NCBI GenBank assembly: GCA_003868215.1
Contig: QWDQ01000004.1
Coordinates: 248,001 to 312,000 of the forward strand
Direction: 5' to 3'
Length of the DNA: 64,000 bases
From: Pseudophaeomoniella oleicola
Taxonomy: Eukaryota; Ascomycota; Eurotiomycetes; Phaeomoniellales; Phaeomoniellaceae
Shown here: one piece after another, positions 1 to 10,821 of the stretch
Layout: each line of letters opens with the position of its first letter
Numbering within the stretch: position 1 is the first letter of the stretch
The notes under the pieces: model-generated
Told to the model about the DNA's origin: nothing
Databases searched by the model: none
Seen by the model: the letters and a program-made list of their open reading frames with translations, nothing else
Program-made: the position numbers and the translations under genes

Positions 1-379
1 GCCCTCGCGGAGCCAGCTGGCTCTCAGCGGAAAATATTCCGACACCAACTACGTACGTATTTGTAAATCAATAATAATATACCTACCTACCCATACATAC
101 TTCCCACCCCAAGTGGACATAACAATCGTCCAACGTCTGTTGTATTCTCCGGGAAAAGAGCCACGCGTTTTCATGGAGGAGGGGTATTACTGTATTGAAG
201 TAAACGTTGTGTGTGTGTGTGACGTATCGATTCTCGAACGGAATTACTGTACACTTGACAGCGTGATAATTGAGCGGCCGATATAAATAACTCCCCACCA
301 AGGGCCTAGTAGGAGAGAAACAGCAGTTTGATTCGGTGGGTCACTGGTGAAATATTTAGCAAAGGGGGAAAATATCAAT
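1..379. promoter_or_regulatory. upstream region of the Nudix/eIF2B-like gene
   Basis: No gene is seen here. There is a short (GT)n run near 208-220 and a TATAAATA element at about 282-289, roughly 95 bp before the ATG at 380, which could be the core promoter of the next gene. Confidence 0.4.
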
Positions 380-2208
380 ATGGAGGGTTCAGGAAGCGAA
401 AAAAGTATGAAACATCGAGATGTTGTTTCGAATTTCCTGTTCAAGACGGGGAAGAAGAAAGCGGAAGAAGGAGAAGTAGCGCTGGTTGCGCTGTTTAAGA
501 GGAGTGAACATCCGAATATACACACGTACCGGTAGGTAATTGGAAAACCCGCCAAGAAGCTTGGTTTTTGTGAGGAAAGCTTTCTGACGATAGGGCCATG
601 AACAGGGGCAAACTCGCACCGATATCCGGTAGCATTGATCAGTCGGATGCAAACGCCTTGGCAGCCGCAATTCGAGAGCTCCGAGAAGAGACGAAACTTG
701 TGGCAGATAAGGATATCTCCCTCGAGTTCTCTGGCAAACCCTTCTCTTTCGTTGATGAAGGTGCCGGGAGATCCTGGACGGTGCACGCGTTTGGTTGGAC
801 GTTTCTCAGACCTGATGCGGAATCTTCGATCGAGATCGACTGGGAGCATTCTGGTTGGGAGTGGGTGCTACCGGAGCAGGTCCTATCGGGGGAACTCAAG
901 GATAAATGCGTCCCAAACCTCGACAAAAGCTTGAGAAGGGTGTATTTCGGGCCACATGGTCTGTTCCCTGGCGACCATCCTTGGATCACGAGGGAAAATG
1001 CAGCGGGTAAGACATTCATGGCCGGTTTGGATAAGCTCAAAACAGATCATGAGAATGGTGCTCGCGTGCTCGCTACCGAAGCAGTGAAGTGTCTCGAACA
1101 GATCGCCAAGGACTTCCAAGCGTCGGCCTCGAGCAGACAGGAAGAGCAAAGCAAAGACCAGGAATGGTGGATATGTCTTCGCATGGCTGCATGGCATCTC
1201 ATATACAGTGGTCGACCGAGTATGAACGCAGCAATAAGTTCTGCTATCATTCAGGCGCTGCAGAATATCATTCCGCTCATTAAACCCGATGGATCTGTTG
1301 ACTTTCAAGCCGTTGTCGACGAACTTTCAACATCCGTATCTCAGCGGTCCGAATCTTCTTCCAAAATAGCGAAGGCATTCGAATCCTATGTCTCTTCGAT
1401 ACTACCCGAACCTTCCTCGGACTGCAAAGAATCCAACGATCTCGCGCAGCTGAGCATTCTTACCCTCTCTTCTTCCTCGACAATCCGCGCCTCTCTCCTT
1501 CATATCCTCACCTCACTCCCTTATCTCGATATACATCTCAACATCCTCGAATCTCGCCCTCTCTGCGAAGGCGCATCGCTCGCTGCCAACTTGATCCAAG
1601 CTCTCCAAACCATGGAATCTAATGATTCTTCCTTACCTTCTCCTCTTCACCGTCTTCACATAACACTCGCCCCTGATACTCACCTCACCCACCTCGTGCA
1701 GCAAGAGGCCAGACATAGAAGGCCCAAGCTCTTGCTCCTCGGCGCCGACCGAATCACCTCCACAGGCCACATCATCAACAAGATGGGCTCCTTGTCCGCC
1801 GCAATCGTAGCCAGGGCCCTATCTCCAGGGACCCAAATCATTGTCGTAAGCGAGGCAGACAAGATCGCAAAACCTTCATCGCCACCATCCACCACAAAAG
1901 AACAAAACCCTTCCGATGAAGAATCTCTCCACTCCCTCCGCTCCCACACCTCCGAAACCAACTCCCCCTCCGAAGTCACCACCGCATACCCCTCATCCAT
2001 AACCTCTGCTTTATCCTCCTCATCTTCATCTTCCGACGACCTCCTCAGAATCGAAAATATCTACTTCGAACCCGTCCCGTCAAGGTATATTGATCGCTAC
2101 ATCAGCGATGTAGGCGTCATCGGCAAGGAGGAGATCAGGCAAAAGAGTCTGGAGATGGCGAGGTTGGAGCAGGAGGTTTTCGAAGGGGTTTATGATGATG
2201 ATGATTGA
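380..2208 (+). CDS. Nudix hydrolase domain fused to an eIF2B-alpha/beta/delta-like domain
   Basis: Two exons, 380..531 and 594..2208, give 588 residues. The 62-bp intron runs from GTAGGT to GATAG and restores the frame exactly (HTYR then AMNRGK). Residues about 20-150 form a Nudix fold: the box starts at GSID (residue 63) and ends with RELREET, so the catalytic glutamates are present. Residues about 190-560 resemble the eIF2B regulatory-subunit / methylthioribose-phosphate isomerase fold, with the signature LLGADRI near residue 430 and NKMGS shortly after. A Ser-rich low-complexity insert lies at about 480-540. The Nudix half should cleave a nucleoside-diphosphate-linked substrate; the second half could bind or isomerise a sugar phosphate or nucleotide. 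It is unlikely to be a true eIF2B subunit because of the fused domain. The ATG at 380 was chosen because the frame upstream of it has only a GTG at 347. The substrate is unknown. Confidence 0.85.
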
Positions 2209-2917
2209 ATGAGGGATTTGTGGTGGATGGGTTGTTGGTAGGAGGGATGAGAGGAAATTGAGCGGAAGAGAATATGGATGACGATTTCTTACGGGTCTGA
2301 TGAGTGAATGACGAGGCCTTCAATATCAATCTTGAAGATTGTACCATATGCTATCACCTCTCTACAACATTATAACATGATAACATGAATCCAGACCGCC
2401 CACGAAGAAGAAAAAGAGGGATAAGAGAAGTTTGCTTGAAATGATATGTATAATGATTGATAGTGATATCTATACAAATACAACTCCCTCTCCGCCTCTT
2501 CCTCCCCTTTCGCCACAACCGTCCCAAGAACAAGGACGCTGGAGTATATCAATAACTCTCCCCTAACAATGCCCATCCCTCCATCCCGCCGCCCCTCCTT
2601 CCTCTCAAAATGCTAAAAATACACGACGAATACGCTGGATTTTGGGGGGGGGTATCAATAATAAACAGAAATGAATAACAATGCCGCCGCCCTCCCTCCC
2701 AACACCATCGCTAAAAATAAACATGACAGAAGAGGCTCCTAGGGGTATCGTAAGAATGAGAAAGAAATAAAAATGACGATAACAATAACCACGGCGGACG
2801 CTGTGCTTAAGAATACTTTTGATGAACCTTGCCCCCTTCCCCCCCTTATCTCCCAACGCCGAAAAACAAAACAAAACAAAACAAAACAAAACAAAAAACA
2901 AATTTCTTTTTTGGGTT
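2209..2917. other. intergenic region between convergent genes
   Basis: 3' flanks of the Nudix-fusion gene and of the coiled-coil gene on the other strand. No gene is seen. C-rich and A-rich low-complexity runs occur, including the (AAAAC)n tract. Confidence 0.5.
2862..2903. repeat. (AAAAC)n pentanucleotide microsatellite
   Basis: About seven imperfect units of AAAAC directly next to the 3' end of the minus-strand coiled-coil gene. On the transcript it would read as GTTTT repeats just after the stop codon. Confidence 0.9.
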
Positions 2918-4603
2918 TTAAATTTTTTTGGCATATTTATATTTATAGGCCTGCCTGCCTATGGAGTCCCTCTCACCAGGGCACTCCTGTTTCGCCCATT
3001 CCATCATGAGCGCCCCCTCCACCATCTTCTTCTCCGCGCCCAGCTTGGCCACCTTTGACCGGAGGTCGGCCGTTGAGGCCTCGAGGACCTCAACCCTTGC
3101 GCGGGATGCGCCAAGCTGGTGGCGGAGTTCGTCCGCCTCTTGATTGTGCTCACGTTGAGCACGCACGTTGTTGTCTTTTTTGAGACGAAGTTCCGTCTCG
3201 AGGTCGTGGACGCGGGCCTCGATTTGCTTGAGTTGACTCTCCGGTTCCGGAGAGTATCGGGGACGTCCATTTTCGAAAGCGCGATCAAACCTCTTAAGTA
3301 TGATGCGTGTCGTCTTGTCCTTGGTGAGAAGCTGCGTCTCGAGATCTCGAATTCGAGACTCATTTCGGACAACTTGCTGGTTGTGGCTCTCCAACTTTTC
3401 AGAATAATGTGCACGACCATCCTGAAGAGCACCATCAAGATGTTTAAGTAGGATCTCGATTTCCTTGTCTCTTCGTAATTGATTTTCGTCAAGTCGTTGT
3501 ATGGTCTGATCTTTGAGATTGAGTTCTGTCTCAAGTACTTGAATACGTGTTTGATGTTCCATAATCCGCTGGTTTCGGTCCTGTAATTCGGCGGAGTGGC
3601 GAGCACGTTCCTCGTCGAGGGTAGCCTTGAACTTTTGGTCTTTGTCTTGAGTGGTAGCATTTTGTTTCTCGGTCCGTTTGGCGTTGCGTTCTTCGAGAGT
3701 CTTGATGGTTGCATCCTTGGTCTGGATCTCTCTAAGAAGGTCATGTATTGCCCTTGCACGGTCTTCAAGTATTTCCTCAAGTTTGATGAATTGGGATTCA
3801 TGCTGCGTAAGCTGTTCTCGAAGATCCTGCACCACTTCCTCACTATGATCAAATTTGAGCTCCTCAAAAGCTTGTGAGGCATATTGTTTCTGCAATTTCT
3901 GGATACGAAGTTCCTTGTTTTCGTTCTTGGCGTCTCTAAGCTGAGATTGGAGTTCTGAGATTTGCTTTTGCATATGCTCCTTTTGTGCATCCGACTTTGC
4001 CGAGTTGAGGTGAACTGGAGACGGTGCTTTTTTCGGTGCCGACTGCGTATGACCATTGCCATTCCTCTTAGACCGGTGCTCTGGTAGTGGAAGTGTATCA
4101 TCAGCAGACGTGGGTAGTTGTTCTGTAGGTGGTAGAGGTTCTGGCTCTGGTCCACCGAAGATGCCATCAATGATGCGACTAACTTCGTGTTCCCGTTCCT
4201 CTTCTTCGTCTGAAACAGTTGCTTGTAGGCTGCGTTGGCGCTGGACAGGTGGCGCAGGTGCAGGTACAGGCGCGGGCTGGGATTCCGGTTTCGCAACTTC
4301 GCCCACGTAGCTCTCCATGTATTTTGTGAATTCAGTCGGACCTTCGATCCTTGACGATTCATCATCGGGTGGGTCGTCAGTCGCGTGGCTTATGAAGCTT
4401 GACGCACGAGATAAAGATTTCTTGCTGTCAGGTGAGGGTAGCTTTGCGCCAGTCATGTATTGCATGAGATTTGTGGTGAAATCTTCCGGACCTGAGACTG
4501 ATCCGCGCGTGTGGTCGCCATCGTTCGCGAAGGTTGAGTTGCCAATACCAGCGTGAGAGGTGGGGATTGGCGATGTCGCGACGAACCGAGGCATTTTCGG
4601 CAT
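2918..4603 (-). CDS. coiled-coil protein of unknown function
   Basis: Single-exon frame of 561 residues with an ATG at 4603. Residues 1-190 are Ser/Pro/acid-rich and disordered; two short similar stretches stand out (DFTTNLMQYM near 42 and EFTKYMESYV near 88). Residues about 200-535 are strongly heptad-like (many L/I at a/d positions, E/K/R/Q rich), which predicts a long coiled coil. Inside it a segment of roughly 55 residues recurs with divergence: RIQVLETEL, RIRDLETQL and RVHDLETEL each start a unit, followed by KD and later by a GRxxYS motif. This suggests internal duplication. Coiled-coil scaffolds of spindle poles, septa or the cytoskeleton look like this, but I recognise no family. The C-terminus is basic (KYKYAKKI). 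The long open frame in another phase at 3004-4365 is a shadow caused by biased codons. Confidence 0.75.
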   Translation of the reverse strand: MPKMPRFVATSPIPTSHAGIGNSTFANDGDHTRGSVSGPEDFTTNLMQYMTGAKLPSPDSKKSLSRASSFISHATDDPPDDESSRIEGPTEFTKYMESYVGEVAKPESQPAPVPAPAPPVQRQRSLQATVSDEEEEREHEVSRIIDGIFGGPEPEPLPPTEQLPTSADDTLPLPEHRSKRNGNGHTQSAPKKAPSPVHLNSAKSDAQKEHMQKQISELQSQLRDAKNENKELRIQKLQKQYASQAFEELKFDHSEEVVQDLREQLTQHESQFIKLEEILEDRARAIHDLLREIQTKDATIKTLEERNAKRTEKQNATTQDKDQKFKATLDEERARHSAELQDRNQRIMEHQTRIQVLETELNLKDQTIQRLDENQLRRDKEIEILLKHLDGALQDGRAHYSEKLESHNQQVVRNESRIRDLETQLLTKDKTTRIILKRFDRAFENGRPRYSPEPESQLKQIEARVHDLETELRLKKDNNVRAQREHNQEADELRHQLGASRARVEVLEASTADLRSKVAKLGAEKKMVEGALMMEWAKQECPGERDSIGRQAYKYKYAKKI

Positions 4604-5442
4604 CTTGCCTGATCGCTACACGCGGTAGATTGGGGTTTGAGGAAGCTTGAAAGAGCCGAATTGACGGAATATGGACTTGCGATTTGGAAAGTTCTGAATG
4701 AGAATCCTGATCGAGTGAATGCGCTCTGTTCGAAATGTGAAAGCTTTGTGTGTTATGATGTTGTTGAGGGAGAGCGGAAGACGTGGGAGAGGCGTGCAGG
4801 CGCGTCTTATATAGTCTGTAGCTATGTGAACTCTATGCTGTCGTCGTTCGCTTCGTTTGTTTTGATTTCCGACCGTGGTATAGTGGAGACCGGAGATATA
4901 GTCGGACCTACACCTTACGTCTTCGGCTCTTTTGCCGAGCCCGTACCTTAACCTTCGATCCCGGTGACCCCAGAATTCCTCATTGCGCAATAGCATAGGT
5001 AGTGTCTTTGTACGATCAGCTACGTTCAATTGTCCAGCTTACACCTTATAGATGAGGGTATCACCCAACAGGCAAGAAAGAGGCGCGTGGAAAGTGGGTT
5101 GGACTTCATATTCCCTACTTCTTGTTGCGATCGACATCGTGTCACCAGCGCAGGGAAGAGAGATCCTAGTAAACCATACGTGATTCACATATATTCATAT
5201 ATACAATTGTATCTTTGCTAACTCTATGTTCATCAGTAAACATCATTCCCGCATCATGTCATGGTCCATGATAGATCCCAAGGAAACATCTGAAAGCTTT
5301 CTCCGCATAAAACGTAGCTGCTGATGTCTTTTCTCAAACAGGGAGGCAAGATAATGGTACTACGTACAGCGTAGTAGGACATCTGCGACTCTCATTCGTC
5401 CAGAGGTAGGCCCAAGGTAGTGATCTCAGAAAATCATCCTTC
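4604..5442. other. intergenic region 3' of the Zn2Cys6 regulator and 5' of the coiled-coil gene
   Basis: Promoter side of the coiled-coil gene and terminator side of the regulator. No convincing gene is seen; short open frames on both strands lack splice support or family features. It contains the inverted repeat at 5358-5376. Confidence 0.5.
5358..5376. repeat. inverted repeat TACTACG-n5-CGTAGTA
   Basis: Perfect 7-bp arms with a 5-bp spacer, about 70 bp past the stop codon of the Zn2Cys6 regulator. The arms are the halves of the TACTACGTAGTA palindrome found at 13351, 26869 and 32033. It could be a dimeric protein site or a weak hairpin. Confidence 0.6.
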
Positions 5443-7349
5443 TCAATCCCATGGGGGATGAATGATGGATCTCTGCATATCTTGTGAAGATTGGTCCTGC
5501 CAAGTACTTGCAAAATACTCAAACGTCGTTCCTGCAAGGTCATGCCATTGCTGGTCCATGCCTAGCATGACATTGTTGTCATCCAATATCTGGTCCATAA
5601 ATCCTGAGCTTGGGGTAAGTCGCTGTGGGATGTAGTTTTTGAACTTGACTAGCATTCTCTCGAGTCCCTTGGCAATATGCTTAGTCAAATGAGTCTCGCT
5701 GGCGACTGCACTCTGCATCAATGCGACAACCTTTTCAACAAGATCTTGGATTCTATCAACGTCAATTTCCAATTCCGTCTTCAAAGCGATTTTCAACAAG
5801 AACATGGCGGAGAATGATATCATGGTGTGAGTGAAAATCGGAGCGCTGATTATGATATGCCGAACATCATCATCTTCGAGAACCAATGAAAGAGTCGACA
5901 TGGCCGATGTAATAGCGAGGTCTGCTGCAGACTTTCTTTCCACAGAGAATGGGCCTTTGAACGCTCTCAAAGCTAGTGAATTGACCTGCAATTTAGCAAA
6001 GAAGTAATGGAGAAGGACACCCTTCGATGGATATGTGTGGAGGTAAGGACTGTTGGCTGATCTTGGTTGCCACAGTGCCCTCCATTCATCAATTTCCCTG
6101 TTGTAACGTCGGAAAAGTAGCAAATCTGACTCGGTCATTGAATCTTCAACGCCAAACTGATGGTAGACCTGGGTTAGGATGATGAACAGCGCGACCTGGC
6201 CCATCAGTCTAGAGTCGCCATCGCAGATCCGTGACGTCCGTAGATAATCTTCATAACCATTGATTGCGGAATCTTCAAAGGTACTAGGCGGCCGTCCATA
6301 TGCAATCGAGAAGTGGTGATCGCAAACATAGAGTAGATACCACAGTTGTGTCTGTTCGTAATGATCCTCACCCCGGAGCAACTTTCGAAAGCTCTGATGA
6401 AGCCCCAGCTCGGTAGCCCATCTGACGGCTTGACCTGAAAGCCTCCAACTCAGTCCAGGCAACCAAAAGGCCCCGATGCACATTGCGCGTATATCATCCA
6501 AACTGCAACGTCTTTTCAATGTGAATGAGGCAACTAAGCTAACAAATTCGTCGTAGCAAGTATTTAAAGTCCCAGCTTTTCCGGGAATATGCAGCGACGT
6601 GACCGTCAAGATCACAGTACAAAGCAATGCCGATGACAGTCGCACCGAAGACAAGGTATCATGTTTCAGAATTAACCCTCCCCAAAGAAGTTGATTCATG
6701 CTGAACTTGAACGAATCAAAAAGACTTTCTGCCTCCGATTCGGAAACAATACCTCGTGTTATAAGGTCCTCTCCCTGTAGTTGTTTGCGATTTCCCATTC
6801 GAGGCAATTCTGTGACTTCGGCCAAACTCCTCATTGGCGCAGGGACAATACCATCATCAGAAATAGGTGAAGCGTCACGTGTGATAGCCTGACTTTCAAC
6901 ATGTTGCTGCTGTGATTCTGTTTGTTCTCCATATTTTTCGAGGTTAGGTAACCGAAGAGATCTCAGGATATCGGTAACAGCTGCTTCAAGTCGATTGACT
7001 TGGGTCCCTTTCTCATCCTTCCACCTACAGCATATGAGCAACAGATTGTAGCCGTATTGGGATTCTTACTCCTGGTCATCCGTTACGAACTTCTGCAGTG
7101 AGTTGCCAATCTGACATCGTAAATCTTGTTTTGAGCACCTACGGCAGACATTCTGACCGACATCTATTTGGCATTTGATTTTGTGCCGTTGGCATTCGGT
7201 ACCTACCGAGATCAGTGACCGTAGCCCACAGTCGGGTCAGCACGAATCTCACAAGCCCTACTCTTCCCTTTGACCGGAGTGTCTCCATTTGATGGATCTA
7301 GAGGGAGATCCGGTAACTCCTGAAGAGCCACGGACCGCTGCCTCTTCAT
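5443..7349 (-). CDS. Zn2Cys6 fungal transcription factor
   Basis: Three exons on the minus strand: 7253..7349, 7070..7202 and 5443..7024, giving 603 residues. Introns of 50 bp (GTGAG...GGTAG) and 45 bp (GTAAG...TGTAG) join the frames exactly. The first splice completes the DNA-binding cluster SRACTECQRHKIKC, then CRRC and C, with the canonical spacing C-X2-C-X6-C-X8-C-X2-C-X6-C at residues about 33-62. A fungal_trans middle homology region follows (about residues 150-400), with the family-typical LWYLLYVCDHH and a YGRPP motif like those in PrtT-type regulators. It is nuclear and expected to bind CGG half-sites. It is divergent from the DenD-like dehydrogenase gene with about 610 bp between the start codons, the usual arrangement for a pathway-specific activator next to its targets. 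The target genes are inferred. Confidence 0.9.
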
Positions 7350-7961
7350 GGCATCGTATATTTCAGGTAATTTGCACGTTAAGAATCCTCAAAAACTTGC
7401 ACATGGGTTGCGCATGATGGAGAAGCTGGGAGGATCTGTATCTGCGGGGGTAGACAGCTACCGGCAATTTAGGGCCATAATTACCCCAACCTTGGCTACC
7501 TTGGCTATACGGGGAACCCAGGCCAGGATAAAGTCTTGGGATTCAAGGCACAAGATTTAGTAGAAGCAATCTCTAACTGCCCTAAGGTATCAAGAGTTTC
7601 GAACGCCATCCCCCCTTGGACTTCAACATTCTCCCATCCACGCCCATCGTTCTCAAACTACCTACCTAGTCTTGTGCTCCCCGAATTTTAACCGACTACT
7701 GCAATGTGGTCTTCACTCCGGCATTAGCTGAACCCAATTGTGATCCTCGGTGATCTGCGGACAGCTCCGTGTTAGTCGTCATGAGTTAAGGAAGTGCGGA
7801 GGCCAGGATATCGGTGTTCATCCGATTTGCAGACAGGGACCGTCAATATCTTATATAAACAGGCATCTTCGTTTTCTTTGTGTTCATATTGTTGTTCTTG
7901 CTTTCTCCTGGGTCACGCCTCTTCTGACATTGTAATCCTCTCTGCTCTTGTCGTTGCCATC
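7350..7961. promoter_or_regulatory. divergent promoter, regulator / DenD-like gene
   Basis: Gap of 612 bp between two divergent start codons. A TATATAAA element at 7852-7859 lies about 100 bp before the ATG at 7962. No gene is seen inside; the 70-codon frame at 7348-7560 overlaps the regulator start on the other strand and has no family features. Confidence 0.55.
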
Positions 7962-8915
7962 ATGCATATTCTCATTACAGGAGCTTCCGGCTTCATTGGC
8001 GCATTGGTCGCCAAGGAGCTTCTCAAAGACGATACCCATAGTGTCGTCCTCACCGATATTGTGACACCTAGTGTCCCTGCAGGGTCGAAGTTTCCCCAGA
8101 AAGCAAAGTGTGTACAAGCCGACCTATGCAAAGATGCAAAGAGCATTGTGCAATCGGCGCCTTTCGACGCAGCATATGTTTTCCATGGAATCATGTCCTC
8201 CGGTTCAGAGGCCAATTTTGATTTGGGCATGACGGTCAATCTCGACGCAACTCGAGCACTTTTTGAAGCATTCCGGGCTTTGCGACCGGGCGCCAGAATC
8301 GTCTATGCTTCAAGTCAAGCAGTGTACGGTCGACCATTTCCTGATGTTGTGGATGAGAACGTGCGTCCACATCCAGAATCATCATATGGAGCTGCCAAAT
8401 TGATTTGCGAGACCCTTGTCAATGACTATACACGGAAAGGCTTCATTGATGGGCTCAGTCTACGGTTTCCAACGATAACTGTCCGTCCAGGGAAACCAAC
8501 CCAAGCGGCGTCATCATTCCTTTCTGGTATGATACGCGAACCCTTGAACGGACAGGAATCAATCATTCCAATCGAGGATCGCAGCTTCATGTCATGGATC
8601 TGCTCACCAAAGACACTTGCTTCTAACTTGATACACGCACTTACAATGGATTCTTCAAAAATGCCATCACACTTCCGTGAGGTAAACATGCCGGGTATCG
8701 GAGTTACCGTGCAAGATATGATGGATGCATTGGCAGAGGTAGGGGGAAAAGACGCATTGAAACTGGTCAAAGAGAAAACAGACCCTGCGCAGGAGGCGAT
8801 TTTACGATCTTGGGCAACGGAGTTTGATAACTCACTCGCATACTCGCTTGGGTTCCAACCAGACTCTTCGTTCACACAAGCAGTTCTAGATTATAAAGAG
8901 TCCATCGGTCAATAG
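7962..8915 (+). CDS. NAD-dependent epimerase/dehydratase, D-erythronate dehydrogenase (DenD)-like
   Basis: Intronless, 317 residues. The ATG at 7962 starts directly at the Rossmann fold (MHILITGASGFIG, a GxxGxxG dinucleotide site); an open frame reaching back to 7794 is 5' leader, since the TATA-like element lies at 7852. An extended-SDR active site is visible: SSQAVYG (catalytic Ser) and YGAAK (Tyr-x3-Lys). RFPTITVRPGKP followed by AASSFLSGMIREPL is the segment typical of DenD-like proteins, which in bacteria oxidise D-erythronate or related four-carbon sugar acids at C2. Fungal members are often annotated only as NAD-dependent epimerase. It is probably cytosolic. Its neighbours (divergent Zn2Cys6 factor, downstream class II aldolase) fit a sugar-acid catabolic unit. 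The exact substrate is inferred. Confidence 0.85.
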   Translation: MHILITGASGFIGALVAKELLKDDTHSVVLTDIVTPSVPAGSKFPQKAKCVQADLCKDAKSIVQSAPFDAAYVFHGIMSSGSEANFDLGMTVNLDATRALFEAFRALRPGARIVYASSQAVYGRPFPDVVDENVRPHPESSYGAAKLICETLVNDYTRKGFIDGLSLRFPTITVRPGKPTQAASSFLSGMIREPLNGQESIIPIEDRSFMSWICSPKTLASNLIHALTMDSSKMPSHFREVNMPGIGVTVQDMMDALAEVGGKDALKLVKEKTDPAQEAILRSWATEFDNSLAYSLGFQPDSSFTQAVLDYKESIGQ

Positions 8916-9299
8916 GGAAATCCAAATGAAAATTGCCTATGTGTGACGAGTGTCGGATCGCGGCGAAAGTCCGATCAATATGGATCTCTACAAATCCATA
9001 ATTCGCGAGGATAACAAAGTAATTAATTGGAAGGGATGACGAGACGACAACGTGGACTTGCCGACGGTGATATGCCGATAAGACGATGATCGATCCCCGC
9101 ATTCGTACTTCGTCATAGCAGACTGCGCCGGTGGCACTCGGCGTATTGACCGATGTTGTAACAAATCGAATATTTCCAATGATACATAGGTAGTAGATGT
9201 CACATTCTGATAGATCTTCAGACAGTCTGTAAACATCTATGAGATTTCCTGATAGCCGATTTCACTCAGTGATTCTCTACGCAATAGAATTTCGACACG
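8916..9299. promoter_or_regulatory. spacer between DenD-like gene and aldolase gene
   Basis: 384 bp of same-strand spacer carrying the 3' end of the dehydrogenase gene and the promoter of the aldolase. No other gene is seen. Confidence 0.45.
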
Positions 9300-10267
9300 A
9301 TGGTTTTCACAAAACTCGAGAACAATAAAAGCTACCAGATAATCAAAGCAGCTGAAGAAGGGGGATATGGAGTACCAGGCGTGGTGTCGGTCAGTCCTTG
9401 TGGTTTCGTTGAAGGGGAACCTCGCTGAATGTCAACAGTACAACTTGGAAACCATAGTTGCCGTTGTGCGAGCGGCCGAAAGAAAGCGGTCACCTGCCCA
9501 AATCCTTCTTTTCCCTTGGTCGATGACATATGCGGATGGCCTTCTCGTGAACCTCGCAGCCGATGCCTGTAAATCGGCCAAGGTGCCCATCTCTTTACAT
9601 TTGGACCATGCTCAGGACGCTGAAAGCATAAAACGAGCGGCCGATATGCCCTTTGATTCCATCATGGTCGATATGTCACATTATGAGAAGGAGGAAAACC
9701 TAGCAAAGACGAGGGAGCTGGTAAAGTATTGCCACGAGAAAGGAAAGACGACAGAAGCTGAGCCAGGGAGAATCAATGGCGGTGAAGATGGCGTCCAAGA
9801 TACGGCAGATCTCGAGGGTGTCTTGACAACGCCTGATGAGGCTCTGAGATTCATAGAGACCGGGATCGATTATCTTGCTCCAGCGTTTGGAAATGTACAT
9901 GGGTTTTATGGAGGATCTCAAAACGTCCACCTCGACCTTCCAAGGCCTGTCAGCCCTCTTCTATAGGATCCAAGCATTCCACTGACGTCTTTTCAGGCTG
10001 AAGAGTATCAAGGAAGCCAGCCATGGCAAAGTGAATCTGGTCCTCCACGGGACGAATGAATGGGAGGCCGAACACTTTCAACAATGCGTTAAGCTGGGGA
10101 TGACAAGATGCAATGTCAATGATGTGATACTGTGCAATTACAACAAGTATATCAAGGAAAACGCTGGAAAGGTTGGGCTGACGACATTAATGGAGAAAGG
10201 TACAGACTTGATGGTCGAGAGATTGGAATGGCTAATGGATGCTCTTGGTTCTACTGGAAAAGCATGA
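9300..10267 (+). CDS. class II (zinc) ketose-bisphosphate aldolase family
   Basis: Exons 9300..9389, 9439..9948 and 10004..10267 give 287 residues. Intron 1 (49 bp) has GTCAGT...ACAG ends. Intron 2 is ambiguous: a GT-AG choice (9949..10003) gives PRPSIKEA, whereas a GC-AG choice (9945..9996) gives PRLKSIKEA, which looks more family-like; both keep the frame. Class II features are present: the zinc ligand and catalytic Asp in SLHLDHAQD, a second metal site in AEPGRI, NVHG, and the third His in LVLHGTN. The protein belongs to the FbaA/GatY-type superfamily and should cleave a ketose phosphate into dihydroxyacetone phosphate and an aldehyde. Fungi use this class for glycolysis too, but the divergence and position beside a DenD-like dehydrogenase suggest an accessory sugar-acid pathway. 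The substrate is not known. Confidence 0.85.
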
Positions 10268-10821
10268 GGAAGAGGAGTCCCGGTCAGCCAAATGATGTAC
10301 ATCTCTGTAGTTGAAAGAGATCAAGGACTCAACTTGAACCAGCTGGACGTTTCATACCAGACCAGAGAACTCAAATACAAGACAATAGACTTGCAAGGAA
10401 TGTGATCAGATTGGGATTGCTAGTGGTTATTCCAAAGGATAAGAAACACAACGGTAGTCTATCCAAGGACCCTAGCTGGTCAACTTGTATGCACAATACC
10501 TCCAGTTGACGGATTTCCATCTTCCTATATTTCGTATATTCGACCAGGCCTGAATGCTGGTTCTAGTTACAAAGCAAACAAAGCAATTATCTTCAGGGGT
10601 TTACCGAGATCGTACCACCAATGGTCCCCAGGGTCCGTGCCAGCTTACCTAACAAGATTTGGGGAATCATTGAGGGACCAGAACTTTAAGAAACGATTTC
10701 GAATGCGCGAGCTTAGAAGCGGTATGAAAACCACATTCTGTTCGATCGCTAGATGTTCATCAGTCTCTCGTTCTGTCGCGATCATACCTGCGACTAATAC
10801 CTGCGACGTTTCCCCGGCATC
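10268..10821. other. intergenic region before the farnesyl diphosphate synthase gene
   Basis: 554 bp carrying the aldolase 3' flank and the promoter or 5' leader of the next gene. Small frames on both strands lack support. Confidence 0.45.

Noticed and set aside
3004-4365. 453-codon minus-strand open frame overlapping the coiled-coil gene
   Set aside because: It is a shifted-frame shadow of the coiled-coil coding sequence; it has no domain and is extremely rich in Ser, Arg and Asn.
7794-7961. Longer N-terminus for the DenD-like protein
   Set aside because: The Rossmann motif begins right at the ATG at 7962, and the extra residues are Cys-rich, non-conserved and span the TATA-like element.
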